From positions 496,001 to 560,000 of the forward strand of contig NZ_JBHSNJ010000013.1 of NCBI RefSeq assembly GCF_042657165.1: a DNA stretch of 64,000 nt. The letters are read 5' to 3'. The notes below the pieces were generated by a model. That model did not search any database, was not told the origin of the DNA, and worked only from the letters and a program-made list of their open reading frames with translations. Source of the DNA: Agrilutibacter niabensis (GTDB lineage: Bacteria > Pseudomonadota > Gammaproteobacteria > Xanthomonadales > Xanthomonadaceae). The position numbers and the translations under genes were made by a program. Shown here one piece after another: positions 37,370 through 49,923 of the stretch (its first letter is position 1; each line of letters opens with the position of its first letter).

Positions 37370-37445
37370 GGGCCTATAGCTCAATGGTTAGAGCAGAGGA
37401 CTCATAATCCTTTGGTTCCAGGTTCGAGTCCTGGTGGGCCCACCA
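37370..37445 (+). tRNA. tRNA-Ile2 (anticodon CAT, lysidine-modified)
   Basis: A 76-nt cloverleaf with encoded CCA. The acceptor stem GGGCCTA pairs with TGGGCCC. The T-arm contains GGTTCGAGTCC, and the anticodon loop CTCATAA has anticodon CAT at 37403-37405. The overall sequence resembles E. coli ileX (CTCATAATC loop, short D arm AGCTCAATGGTTAGAGC) rather than initiator or elongator tRNA-Met. The C34 should be converted to lysidine by TilS so that it reads AUA as isoleucine. Located directly after the rpoD terminator; a -10-like CATAAT lies about 11 bp before the gene. Confidence 0.92.
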
Positions 37446-37484
37446 TTGCAGCAGCCAGCGCACGCGCCCGTGGCGTCCAGGTGA

Positions 37485-38669
37485 TCAGAACGCATCGCCC
37501 GGAACGCGAACCCAGCCTTCCATCAGCACGCGCGCACTGCGGCTCATCACCGCCTTGGTGACGGTCCATTCGCCGTCGACCTGCCGGGCCTGCGCGCCGA
37601 CGCGCAGGGTGCCGGAGGGGTGGCCGAAGCGCACCGCCTCGCGCTCGCCGCCGCCGGCGGCGAGGTTCACCAGCGTGCCGGGGATCGATGCCGCGGTGCC
37701 GATGGCGACCGCAGCGGTGCCCATCATCGCGTGGTGCAGCTTGCCCATCGACAGGGCGCGCACGTGCAGGTCGATCTCGTCCGCGGCGATGTGCCTGCCG
37801 CCGGACGCGACGTAAGCCTGCGCGGGCGCGACGAAGGCGACCTTCGGCGTGTGCTGGCGCGTGGCGGCCTGGTCGATGTGCGTGATCAGGCCCATGCACA
37901 CGGCGCCGTGTGCACGGATCGTCTCGAACATCGCCAGCGCCTGCTTGTTGTCGTTGATCGCACCCTGCAGTTCGGTGCCGGTGTAACCGATATCGGCGGC
38001 GTCGAGGAAGATGGTCGGGATGCCCGCATTGATCAGCGTCGCCTTGAGCCTGCCCACGCCGGGCACGTCCAGTTCGTCGACCAGGTTGCCGGTCGGGAAC
38101 ATCGCGCCGCCTTCGCCTTCATCGGCCGGGTCGATGAACTCCAGCGCGATCTCCGCCGCCGGGAAGGTCACGCCATCGAGCTCGAAATCGCCGGTTTCCT
38201 GCACCTGTCCGCCGGTGACCGGCACGTGCGCGACGATGGTCTTGCCGATGTTGGCCTGCCAGATGCGCACGGTGGCGATGCCGTCGTGCGGCACGCGGCT
38301 GGGGTCGACCAGGCCGTTGGCGATCGCGAACGGGCCGACCGCCGAGGAGAGGTTGCCGCAGTTGCCGCTCCAGTCGACGAAGGCGGTATCGATCGACACC
38401 TGTCCGTACAGGTAGTCGACGTCGTGATCCGGAACCGTCGCCTTCGAGATGATCACGCACTTGCTGGTGCTCGATGTCGCACCGCCCATGCCATCGGTGT
38501 GCTTGCCGTAGGGATCGGGCGAGCCGATCACGCGCATCAGCAACGCATCACGGGCCGGCCCCGGAACCTGCGCTGTCGCCGGCAGGTCTTCCAGCCGGAA
38601 GAACACGCCCTTGCTGGTGCCGCCGCGCATGTAGGTGGCGGGGATGCGGATCTGCGCTGCGTGGGTCAT
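37485..38669 (-). CDS. prpF: 2-methylaconitate cis-trans isomerase PrpF
   Basis: A 394-residue PrpF-family protein with a diaminopimelate-epimerase-like fold. It isomerises the 2-methyl-trans-aconitate made by AcnD to the cis isomer in the 2-methylcitrate cycle of propionate degradation. Conserved segments seen: IPATYMRGGTSKGVFFRLEDLP at the start, DYLYGQVSIDTAFVDWSGNCGNLSSAVGPFAI with the active-site Cys, and HPSGTLRVGA near the end. It lies on the same strand as acnD, separated by an SRPBCC gene and a palindromic repeat pair. No prpB or prpC is in the window. Confidence 0.95.
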   Translation of the reverse strand: MTHAAQIRIPATYMRGGTSKGVFFRLEDLPATAQVPGPARDALLMRVIGSPDPYGKHTDGMGGATSSTSKCVIISKATVPDHDVDYLYGQVSIDTAFVDWSGNCGNLSSAVGPFAIANGLVDPSRVPHDGIATVRIWQANIGKTIVAHVPVTGGQVQETGDFELDGVTFPAAEIALEFIDPADEGEGGAMFPTGNLVDELDVPGVGRLKATLINAGIPTIFLDAADIGYTGTELQGAINDNKQALAMFETIRAHGAVCMGLITHIDQAATRQHTPKVAFVAPAQAYVASGGRHIAADEIDLHVRALSMGKLHHAMMGTAAVAIGTAASIPGTLVNLAAGGGEREAVRFGHPSGTLRVGAQARQVDGEWTVTKAVMSRSARVLMEGWVRVPGDAF

Positions 38670-38699
38670 GGGTCGGTTTCCGGTTTCGTTGTGCTCCCA

Positions 38700-38795
38700 C
38701 TCCCGCTTGCGGGAGGGGCTGGGGTGACGTTGCGTAGGTAAGGCAGCACCCTCATCCGCCCCTTCGGGGCACCTTCTCCCGCAAGCGGGAGAAGG
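38700..38795. repeat. REP-like inverted repeat pair, copy A (prpF-SRPBCC gap)
   Basis: Two hairpins in opposite orientation: CTCCCGCTTGCGGGAG (38700-38715), and CCTTCTCCCGC-AA-GCGGGAGAAGG (38772-38795, 11-bp stem) preceded by GCCCC-TTC-GGGGC (38758-38770). The second is headed by CCCTCATCC. The core CTCCCGC-NN-GCGGGAG recurs in copies B to D. It is a REP/BIME-type intergenic repeat and may act as an mRNA 3'-end stabiliser for the SRPBCC gene. Confidence 0.8.
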
Positions 38796-38805
38796 GATGG
38801 TGCGG

Positions 38806-39255
38806 TCAGGCGTTGTCGGGAATCGTCGGCTCGACCAGTTGCGCCAGCAGCGCCAGCGATTCCTGCCAGCCCAGGTAGCAGAACTCGACCGGGATGGCGT
38901 CGGGAATGCCCTGCTGGACGATGTGCAGTTCGGTGCCGCACAGCACGGTCTTCAGCGTCACCGTCACTTCCATCTCGCCGGGCAGGCCCGGGTTGTCGAA
39001 GCGGTCGTTGTAGCGCAGCTTCTCGTTCGGCACGAGCTCGAGGTAGGTGCCACCGAAGGAATGGCTGGCGCCGGTGCCGAAGTTGGTGAACGACATGCGG
39101 TAGCCGCCGCCGACGCGTGCGTCCATCTCTTGCACCTTGCCGGTGAAGCCGTGCGGCGGCAGCCACTTGGCCATCGCCTCGGGATCCAGGAACGCGCGGT
39201 AGACGCGTTCGGCGGGGGCCTTCACTACGCGGTGCAGGGTGACGGTTCCGGGCAT
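38806..39255 (-). CDS. SRPBCC family protein (AHSA1-like)
   Basis: A 149-residue START-like fold protein. The AHSA1/YndB/CalC pattern is clear: VTLHRVVKAPAERVYRAFLDPEAMAKWLPPHGFTGKVQ, VGGGYRMSFTNFGTGASHSFGGTYLELVPNEKL and the C-terminal YLGWQESLALLAQLVE. These proteins form a hydrophobic pocket; the ligand is unknown. ATG 39255 has AGGAG upstream. It sits between acnD and prpF on the same strand, flanked on both sides by REP-like palindromes. This looks like a later insertion into a methylcitrate operon rather than a pathway member. Confidence 0.88.
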   Translation of the reverse strand: MPGTVTLHRVVKAPAERVYRAFLDPEAMAKWLPPHGFTGKVQEMDARVGGGYRMSFTNFGTGASHSFGGTYLELVPNEKLRYNDRFDNPGLPGEMEVTVTLKTVLCGTELHIVQQGIPDAIPVEFCYLGWQESLALLAQLVEPTIPDNA

Positions 39256-39318
39256 CTCGTTAGCTCCTTGCTGGTGATCCGGTTGTGGGTGGGCAGACTG
39301 GGGCAAAGCGAAGTGCGC

Positions 39319-39368
39319 CCCTCATCCGCCCTTCGGGCCCCTTCTCCCCGCGTTGCGGGGAGAAGGGG
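39319..39368. repeat. REP-like palindrome, copy B (SRPBCC-acnD gap)
   Basis: A head CCCTCATCCGCCCTTCGGG is followed by the perfect 14-bp stem CCCCTTCTCCCCGC / GCGGGGAGAAGGGG (39338-39368). It has the same design as copy A. It lies 17 bp downstream of acnD and 64 bp upstream of the SRPBCC start. A plausible mRNA 3' structure for acnD, but without a clear T-run. Confidence 0.8.
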
Positions 39369-39384
39369 TGGTCCGTGAGACGTA

Positions 39385-41997
39385 TCACGCCGCCTGCGCC
39401 GACTCCAGGAAGTCGTTGGCGAAACGCTGCAGCACGCCACCGGCTTCGTAGATCGACACTTCCTCGGCGGTGTCGAGGCGGCAGGTCACCGGCACTTCGA
39501 CGCGCTCGCCGTTGCGGCGATGGATCACAAGCGTGAGCGTCGCGCGCGGCGTGCGTGCGCCGGTCACGTCATAGGTCTCGGTTCCATCGATGCCGAGTGT
39601 GGTGCGATTGGTGCCGGGCAGGAACTCCAGCGGCAGCACGCCCATGCCGATCAGGTTGGTGCGATGGATCCGTTCGAAGCCTTCTGCCGCGATCGCTTCC
39701 ACGCCCGCCAGGCGCACGCCCTTGGCCGCCCAGTCGCGCGAGGAACCCTGGCCGTAGTCGGCGCCGGCGATGATGATCAGCGGCTGGCGGCGTTCCATGT
39801 AGGCCTCGATCGCCTCCCACATGCGCGTGACCTGGCCCTCCGGTTCGATGCGCGCGAGCGAGCCCTGCTTCACGTTGCCCGCGCCGTCGCGGACCATCTC
39901 GTTGAGCAGCTTCGGGTTGGCGAACGTCGCGCGCTGCGCGGTGAGGTGGTCGCCGCGGTGGGTCGCGTAGGAATTGAAGTCCTCTTCCGGCAGGCCCATC
40001 TTCGCCAGGTATTCGCCGGCGGCGCTGTCGAGCATGATCGCGTTCGATGGCGACAGGTGGTCGGTGGTGATGTTGTCGCCGAGCACCGCCAGCGGACGCA
40101 TGCCGGCCAGCGCGCGTTCGCCGGCCAGCGCGCCTTCCCAGTACGGCGGGCGACGGATGTAGGTGCTCTGCGGGCGCCAGTCGTACAGCGGGCTGACCTT
40201 GGCGCCGTGCTCGACGCTGAACTTGAACATCGGCTCGTAGACCTGGCGGAACTGCTCGGGCTTCACGCTGGCGGCGACGATCGCATCGATCTCCTCGTCG
40301 CTCGGCCAGATGTCCTTCAGCGTGACCGCGTTGCCCTGCGCATCGGTGCCGAGCACGTCCTTCTCGATGTCGAAGCGCACGGTGCCGGCGATCGCATAGG
40401 CGACCACCAGCGGCGGCGACGCGAGGAAGGCCTGCTTCGCGTACGGGTGGATGCGGCCGTCGAAGTTGCGGTTGCCCGACAGCACGGCGGTGGCGTAGAG
40501 GTCGCGCTCGATCACTTCCTTCTGGATCGCCGGGTCCAGTGCACCGCTCATGCCGTTGCAGGTGGTGCAGGCGAAGCCGACGATGCCGAAGCCGAGCTGC
40601 TCGAGCTCGGGCAGCAGCTTCGACTCTTCCAGGTACAGCTGCACGGCCTTGGATCCGGGCGCGAGCGAACTCTTCACCCACGGCTTGCGCGTGAGTCCAC
40701 GCGCGTTGGCGTTGCGCGCCAGCAGGCCGGCGGCGATCACGTTGCGCGGGTTGCTGGTGTTGGTGCAGCTGGTGATCGCGGCGATGATCACCGCGCCGTC
40801 GGGCATCAGGCCGTCGGCTTCCTGTGCGCGCGGCCCGGCCATGCCGGTGGCGATGCCGCGCTCGGCGAGCGCCGAGGTCGGCAGGCGCTTGTGCGGGTTC
40901 GACGGCCCGGCCATGTTGCGCACCACGCCCGACAGGTCGAACGTCAGCGTGCGCTCGTACTCGGCGCTCTTGAGCGCATCGGCCCACAGGCCGGCCTGCT
41001 TCGCGTAGGTCTCCACCAGCTTCACCTGCGCATCCTCGCGGCCGGTGAGGCGCAGGTAGTCGATGGTCTTGTCGTCGATGAAGAACATCGCCGCGGTCGC
41101 GCCGTACTCGGGCGCCATGTTGGAGATCGTCGCGCGATCGCCCAGCGTCAGCGCGGAGGCGCCTTCGCCGCGGAATTCGAGGTACGCACCGACGACCTTC
41201 GACTGGCGCAGGAACTCGGTCAGCGCCAGCACGATGTCGGTGGCGGTGATGCCGGGCGCCGGCTTGCCGGTGAGTTCCACGCCGATGATGTCGGGCAGGC
41301 GCATCCACGAGGCGCGGCCGAGCATCACGCTCTCCGCTTCCAGGCCGCCGACACCGATCGCGATCACGCCGAGCGCGTCGACGTGCGGGGTGTGGCTGTC
41401 GGTGCCGACCAGCGTGTCGGGGAACGCGACGCCGTCGCGCGCATGCACCACCGGCGACATCCGCTCCAGGTTGATCTGGTGCATGATCCCGTTGCCCGGC
41501 GGGATCACGTCGACGTTCTTGAACGCCTGCTTCGTCCAGTTGATGAAGTGGAAGCGGTCCTCGTTGCGGCGGTCCTCGATGGCGCGGTTCTTCGCGAACG
41601 CGTCCTTGTCGAAGCCGGGGGCCTCCACTGCCAGCGAGTGGTCCACGATCAGCTGCGTCGGCACCACCGGATTGACCTGCGCCGGATCGCCACCGCGTTC
41701 GGCGATGGCATCGCGCAGGCCGGCCAGGTCGACCAGCGCGGTCTGCCCGAGGATGTCGTGGCACACCACGCGCGCCGGGAACCACGGGAAGTCGAGGTCG
41801 CGGCGGCGCTCGATCAGCTGGGTCAGGTACGCGGCGAGCATCGCCGGCTCGGCACGGCGCACCAGGTTCTCGGCATGCACGCGCGAGGTATACGGCAGCG
41901 CATCCCAGGCGCCCGGTGCGATCGCCTCGACGGCGGCACGCGCGTCGAAGTAGTCGAGTGCGGTACCCGGGAGCGGCTTGCGGTGTTCAGTGTTCAT
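39385..41997 (-). CDS. acnD: Fe/S-dependent 2-methylcitrate dehydratase AcnD
   Basis: An 870-residue aconitase superfamily enzyme of the AcnD type, which dehydrates 2-methylcitrate to 2-methyl-trans-aconitate and works with PrpF. [4Fe-4S] cysteines lie in ITSCTNTSNP and FACTTCNGMSGALD. Substrate motifs include VGTDSHTPHVDALGVIAIGVGG and the C-terminal swivel domain (ADYGQGSSRDWAAKG, GVLPLEFLPGTNR). N-terminal MNTEHRKPLPGTALDYFDARAAV is typical of AcnD rather than AcnA. The expected upstream partners prpB and prpC are not adjacent; modC lies there instead. Confidence 0.96.
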   Translation of the reverse strand: MNTEHRKPLPGTALDYFDARAAVEAIAPGAWDALPYTSRVHAENLVRRAEPAMLAAYLTQLIERRRDLDFPWFPARVVCHDILGQTALVDLAGLRDAIAERGGDPAQVNPVVPTQLIVDHSLAVEAPGFDKDAFAKNRAIEDRRNEDRFHFINWTKQAFKNVDVIPPGNGIMHQINLERMSPVVHARDGVAFPDTLVGTDSHTPHVDALGVIAIGVGGLEAESVMLGRASWMRLPDIIGVELTGKPAPGITATDIVLALTEFLRQSKVVGAYLEFRGEGASALTLGDRATISNMAPEYGATAAMFFIDDKTIDYLRLTGREDAQVKLVETYAKQAGLWADALKSAEYERTLTFDLSGVVRNMAGPSNPHKRLPTSALAERGIATGMAGPRAQEADGLMPDGAVIIAAITSCTNTSNPRNVIAAGLLARNANARGLTRKPWVKSSLAPGSKAVQLYLEESKLLPELEQLGFGIVGFACTTCNGMSGALDPAIQKEVIERDLYATAVLSGNRNFDGRIHPYAKQAFLASPPLVVAYAIAGTVRFDIEKDVLGTDAQGNAVTLKDIWPSDEEIDAIVAASVKPEQFRQVYEPMFKFSVEHGAKVSPLYDWRPQSTYIRRPPYWEGALAGERALAGMRPLAVLGDNITTDHLSPSNAIMLDSAAGEYLAKMGLPEEDFNSYATHRGDHLTAQRATFANPKLLNEMVRDGAGNVKQGSLARIEPEGQVTRMWEAIEAYMERRQPLIIIAGADYGQGSSRDWAAKGVRLAGVEAIAAEGFERIHRTNLIGMGVLPLEFLPGTNRTTLGIDGTETYDVTGARTPRATLTLVIHRRNGERVEVPVTCRLDTAEEVSIYEAGGVLQRFANDFLESAQAA

Positions 41998-42197
41998 GCT
42001 GGCTTGTGGGATTCTGCAAAGGAGCGGACGCAGCGCGCGGCGGCGGCACTCGGGGAAGGCAGGTAGGCGTCCCGCCGGCTTCCACGCGGAAGCCAGGCGC
42101 TGGCGATCGGGCGGGCGGCCAGTGGTCCCGGCGCCCGTGCCAATTATCCCGCAATCGCCGCGCTGGCATCACCTGCGCGGCGGCCAAGTGGCGATCG

Positions 42198-42866
42198 CTA
42201 TGGGCTCGCCGGGGTGAAGTCGCGATCGGCGGCCTCAAGCCGGCCCCGGTCCATCAGCAGCACCCGGTCGGCGAGGAATTCGACTTCGGCGCGCGCATGG
42301 GTGACGTACAGCATGGGGATGCGGGTTTCGTCCTTGACGCGCTTGAGGAAGGGCAGGATCTGCTGTTTCAGGCGTTCGTCCAGCGACGACAGCGGTTCAT
42401 CGAGCAGCAGCAGGCGTGGCGCATAGAGCAGGGCGCGGCCGAGGGCGACGCGCTGGCGTTCGCCGCCGGAGAGCAGGGCGGGGCGGCGGTCGAGCAGGTG
42501 GCCGATCTCCAGCAGCTGCAGCACGGTGTCCAGCGGGAACAGGCGTCGCTCCGGCGCGAGGCGGTCGTGGCCGTAGAGCAGGTTGTCGCGCACGTTCAGG
42601 TGCGGGAACAGCTGGCCGTCCTGGAACACAAGGCCGAAATGGCGCTGCCAGGCGGGTACGAACACGCGTCGCGCGCGGTCCACCAGCACGTCGTCGCCCA
42701 TCTGCAGCGTGCCCGCCTGCGGCTTCAGCAATCCCGCGATCAGCAACAGCAGCGTGCTCTTGCCCGATCCGGACGGACCGCAGATGCCGGTTACGCCACC
42801 CGCCATGTCCGCGCGCGCGCCGAGCTGGAAGCCGCCGCGCGCATACGCGAGATCAAAGCTCAGCAT
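42198..42866 (-). CDS. modC: molybdate ABC transporter ATP-binding protein, short form
   Basis: A 222-residue ABC ATPase. Walker A GPSGSGKST, Q-loop FGLVFQDGQLFPHL, signature LLSGGERQRVALGRAL, Walker B LLLLDEPLSSLD, H-loop VTHARAE. It overlaps modB by 14 bp on the same strand, which identifies it as ModC. It lacks the C-terminal TOBE/MOP molybdate-binding domain (full-length ModC about 350 residues), ending DFTPASP after the ATPase core. Feedback sensing of molybdate must therefore be absent or elsewhere; no modE is nearby. Confidence 0.92.
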   Translation of the reverse strand: MLSFDLAYARGGFQLGARADMAGGVTGICGPSGSGKSTLLLLIAGLLKPQAGTLQMGDDVLVDRARRVFVPAWQRHFGLVFQDGQLFPHLNVRDNLLYGHDRLAPERRLFPLDTVLQLLEIGHLLDRRPALLSGGERQRVALGRALLYAPRLLLLDEPLSSLDERLKQQILPFLKRVKDETRIPMLYVTHARAEVEFLADRVLLMDRGRLEAADRDFTPASP

Positions 42867-43572
42867 GCGCGCTCCGATGGTCGGAGAAGCCGAGGCGGCG
42901 TTCGGCGCGCGCGCTGATCAAGTGGCTCACCAGCAGGGCCGCGACCGCGAGCGCGATCGACAGCAATGCCAGCCGCATGGCACCGGCTTCGCCACCGGGC
43001 ACGTGCGTGAGCGAATAGATCGCCAGCGGCAGCGTGCGCGTTTCGCCGGGGATGTTGCCGACGAAGGCCATGGTCGCGCCGAACTCGCCGAGGCTGCGTG
43101 AGAAGCACAGCACGCAACCGGCGATGAGCCCGGGTGCGGCCAGCGGCAACGTTATCGTCGAAAACACCCGCCAGGGCCGCGCGCCGAGCGTGGCGGCCGC
43201 GTGTTCGAGGCGCGCATCGATGAGGCGGAACGCGAGGCGGATCGGCTGCACCATCAGCGGAAAGGCCATCACCGCCGAGGCGAGCACGGCGCCTTTCCAG
43301 GTGAACGCGATGACGATGCCGAACTGCGCCTCGAGCCAATGCCCCAACGGTCCCTGCGTGCCGAGCAACAGCAGCAACAGGTAGCCAGGCACCACCGGCG
43401 GCAACACCATCGGCAGCTGAACCAGCGCATCGACGAGGAACCGGCCGCGAAAGCGCCGCCGCTCCAGCCACCATGCCAGCGCGATGGCCGGGGGCAGGCA
43501 GACCAGCGTGGCGCACAGCGCTACCTTGGCCGAGAGCCACAGCGCCTGCGTTTCCTCCGGCGACAACCACAT
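42853..43572 (-). CDS. modB: molybdate ABC transporter permease
   Basis: A 239-residue inner-membrane permease with about five to six helices (VALCATLVCLPPAIALAWWL, LVQLPMVLPPVVPGYLLLLLL, GAVLASAVMAFPLMVQPIRLAFR). The EAA loop EHAAATLGARPWRVFSTITLPLAAPGLIAG contacts ModC, and the FSRSLGEFGATMAFVGNIPGETRT segment is diagnostic of ModB. ATG 43572 lies 8 bp after the modA stop. The modA-modB-modC order and 14-bp overlap with modC are as in most proteobacteria. Confidence 0.95.
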   Translation of the reverse strand: MWLSPEETQALWLSAKVALCATLVCLPPAIALAWWLERRRFRGRFLVDALVQLPMVLPPVVPGYLLLLLLGTQGPLGHWLEAQFGIVIAFTWKGAVLASAVMAFPLMVQPIRLAFRLIDARLEHAAATLGARPWRVFSTITLPLAAPGLIAGCVLCFSRSLGEFGATMAFVGNIPGETRTLPLAIYSLTHVPGGEAGAMRLALLSIALAVAALLVSHLISARAERRLGFSDHRSAHAEL

Positions 43573-43579
43573 CGCGGCG

Positions 43580-44350
43580 TCAGTCCTCCAGCACGGTGAA
43601 GCCGTGGTGCCTGAAGATCGCGGCGGCCTCCGCCGAGCGCAGGTAGCGCAGGAATGCCTGCGCCTCCGGGCGTGCCTTGGCGACCAGCGCGAACGGATAC
43701 ACGATCGGCGCGTGGGTCGCGGACGGGAACGCCGCCACGGTCTCGACCCGGCCGCTGATGCGGGCATCGGTCGCGTACACGATGCCGGCACCGCATTCGC
43801 CGCGTTCGACGAAGGCCAGCGCGGTGCGCGCGTCGTCGGTGCCGACGATGCGGCCCTGCAGCGCCGGCCACCAGCCCAGTTTCTCCAGGCCTTGCTTCGC
43901 GTAGATGCCGACCGGGACCACGCCAGGCTCACCCGTGCACAGCTTGCCGGCGAAGGCATCGGCGATGGCGAATCCGGGTTCCATGCGTGCCGCGAAGCGC
44001 TTGCCGCGCGGCGCGATCAGCACCAGCGTGTTGCCGAGCAGGTTGACCCGCGAGGCACGATCGATGCGGCCGCGCTGGTCCAGGTAATCCATCCACTTCA
44101 GGTCGGCCGAGGCAAACACATCCACCGGCGCGCCCGCTTCGATCTGCTTGGCCAGCGCGGACGAGGCACTGAACGCCAGGCTGGGCGCCGGATGCCTGAG
44201 ACGCTGCCAGTGCGTGCCAACGTCGTTCAGTGCATCGGTCAGGCTGGCCGCCGCGAAGACGCGCACCGGCGCTTCGCGCACGGGAGGGGCGGCCGGCGCA
44301 TGGAGCGGCAGCAACAACAGGGCCAGGAGAACGCTGCGGAGGGCGCGCAT
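43580..44350 (-). CDS. modA: molybdate ABC transporter substrate-binding protein
   Basis: A 256-residue periplasmic oxyanion-binding protein. Signal peptide MRALRSVLLALLLLPLHAPAAP. The mature protein begins with VRVFAAASLTDALNDVGTHW, the ModA start motif. Further oxyanion-contact regions are FSASSALAKQIEAGAPVDVFASADLKWMDYL and GECGAGIVYATDARI. The ATG at 44350 gives a normal signal peptide; an upstream start would add a charged stretch. It is the first gene of the modABC operon and probably supplies molybdenum for molybdopterin enzymes such as the Soe-like complex 10 kb to the right. Confidence 0.95.
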   Translation of the reverse strand: MRALRSVLLALLLLPLHAPAAPPVREAPVRVFAAASLTDALNDVGTHWQRLRHPAPSLAFSASSALAKQIEAGAPVDVFASADLKWMDYLDQRGRIDRASRVNLLGNTLVLIAPRGKRFAARMEPGFAIADAFAGKLCTGEPGVVPVGIYAKQGLEKLGWWPALQGRIVGTDDARTALAFVERGECGAGIVYATDARISGRVETVAAFPSATHAPIVYPFALVAKARPEAQAFLRYLRSAEAAAIFRHHGFTVLED

Positions 44351-44408
44351 GGTTCGAACCCGTCGGGTGGGGGCGTCAATCATGCCGCACCTCGGCGGCC
44401 GCCAGCCA

Positions 44409-49034
<4,626 letters not shown>

Positions 49035-49201
49035 GGCGGCAGCTTGCGGGCGGGCAGTCTCAGCCGGTGAGACCGCGCCGGTGGCCGCCAAGGGGCGGTT
49101 GGCCGGGGGATGTGACGGTGGTTCGCCATCATCGGCCGCTGCGGCGGCTTCCCCTGTGCCGTCGATTGGATTCAATCGCGGCGCCCCCGCACAATGCCTG
49201 C

Positions 49202-49912
49202 ATGACCGAATCAGCCACCGCCGTCCTGGAAACCGTCGAACACGAAACCGGCCCGTCGCCCGAATGGAGCGTGCTGTGGTTGCATGGCCTCGGCGCCGAC
49301 GGCCACGACTTCGCGCCGATCGTGCCCGAACTGCTCGTGCGCGATGGGAGCCGTCGCGGCTGGCCTGCGCTGCGCTTCGTCTTCCCGCACGCGCCGGTGC
49401 GCGCGGTGACGATCAACAACGGCGTGCGCATGCGCGCGTGGTACGACATCCGCGACATGAACCTGGCCAACCGCGCCGACGAGGCCGGCGTCGACGAATC
49501 CGTCGTGCAGACCGAAGCCCTGATCGCGCGCGAAGCCGCACGCGGGATTTCCGCCTCGCGCGTGTTGCTGGCGGGGTTCTCGCAGGGCGGCGCGATCGCG
49601 CTGGCAACCGCGCTGCGCCGCAACCAGCCGCTGGCCGGTGTGATCGCGCTGTCGACCTACCTGCCGATGGCCGAGCGCCTGGCGAAGGAAGTCTCCGCGG
49701 TGGCCCACGAGCAACCGTTGTTCATGGCCCACGGCCAGTTCGATCCGGTCGTGCCCTACGCGGGCGGCGACTTCAGCGCGCAGAAGCTGCGCGCGCTCGG
49801 CTTCAACGTCGACTGGCATGCCTATCCGATGGCGCACCAGGTCTGCGCGGAGGAAATCCGCGACCTGGGCGACTGGATGGAGCATCGCTTCGCAGTGGGC
49901 ACCAGCGGCTGA
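49202..49912 (+). CDS. carboxylesterase/phospholipase family alpha/beta hydrolase
   Basis: A 236-residue serine hydrolase of the Abhydrolase_2 family (acyl-protein-thioesterase/carboxylesterase type, e.g. Pseudomonas EstB). Nucleophile elbow GFSQGGAIAL, catalytic Asp in HGQFDPVVPYA and catalytic His in AYPMAHQVCAEEI. The N-terminal oxyanion motif LWLHGLGADGHDF is intact. No signal peptide, so cytosolic. The ATG at 49202 opens a normal N-terminus, 168 bp from the divergent lhr start. A histidine kinase gene follows 11 bp downstream, possibly in the same unit. Confidence 0.92.
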   Translation: MTESATAVLETVEHETGPSPEWSVLWLHGLGADGHDFAPIVPELLVRDGSRRGWPALRFVFPHAPVRAVTINNGVRMRAWYDIRDMNLANRADEAGVDESVVQTEALIAREAARGISASRVLLAGFSQGGAIALATALRRNQPLAGVIALSTYLPMAERLAKEVSAVAHEQPLFMAHGQFDPVVPYAGGDFSAQKLRALGFNVDWHAYPMAHQVCAEEIRDLGDWMEHRFAVGTSG

Positions 49913-49923
49913 CGCACGCGCCC

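Noticed and set aside
37370..37445. Assigning the CAT tRNA as initiator or elongator Met
   Set aside because: The D arm and CTCATAATC anticodon region match the Ile2 (ileX) type, and the initiator hallmarks (C1 mismatch and GGG/CCC anticodon stem) are absent.
39520..42066. An 848-codon frame opposite acnD
   Set aside because: Shadow of a high-GC conserved gene; the composition is His/Arg/Ala-rich with no motif.
49035..49175. N-terminal extension of lhr from a TTG at 49175
   Set aside because: A TTG start without Shine-Dalgarno, Ala/Pro-rich and unlike Lhr N-termini; the ATG at 49034 is better.
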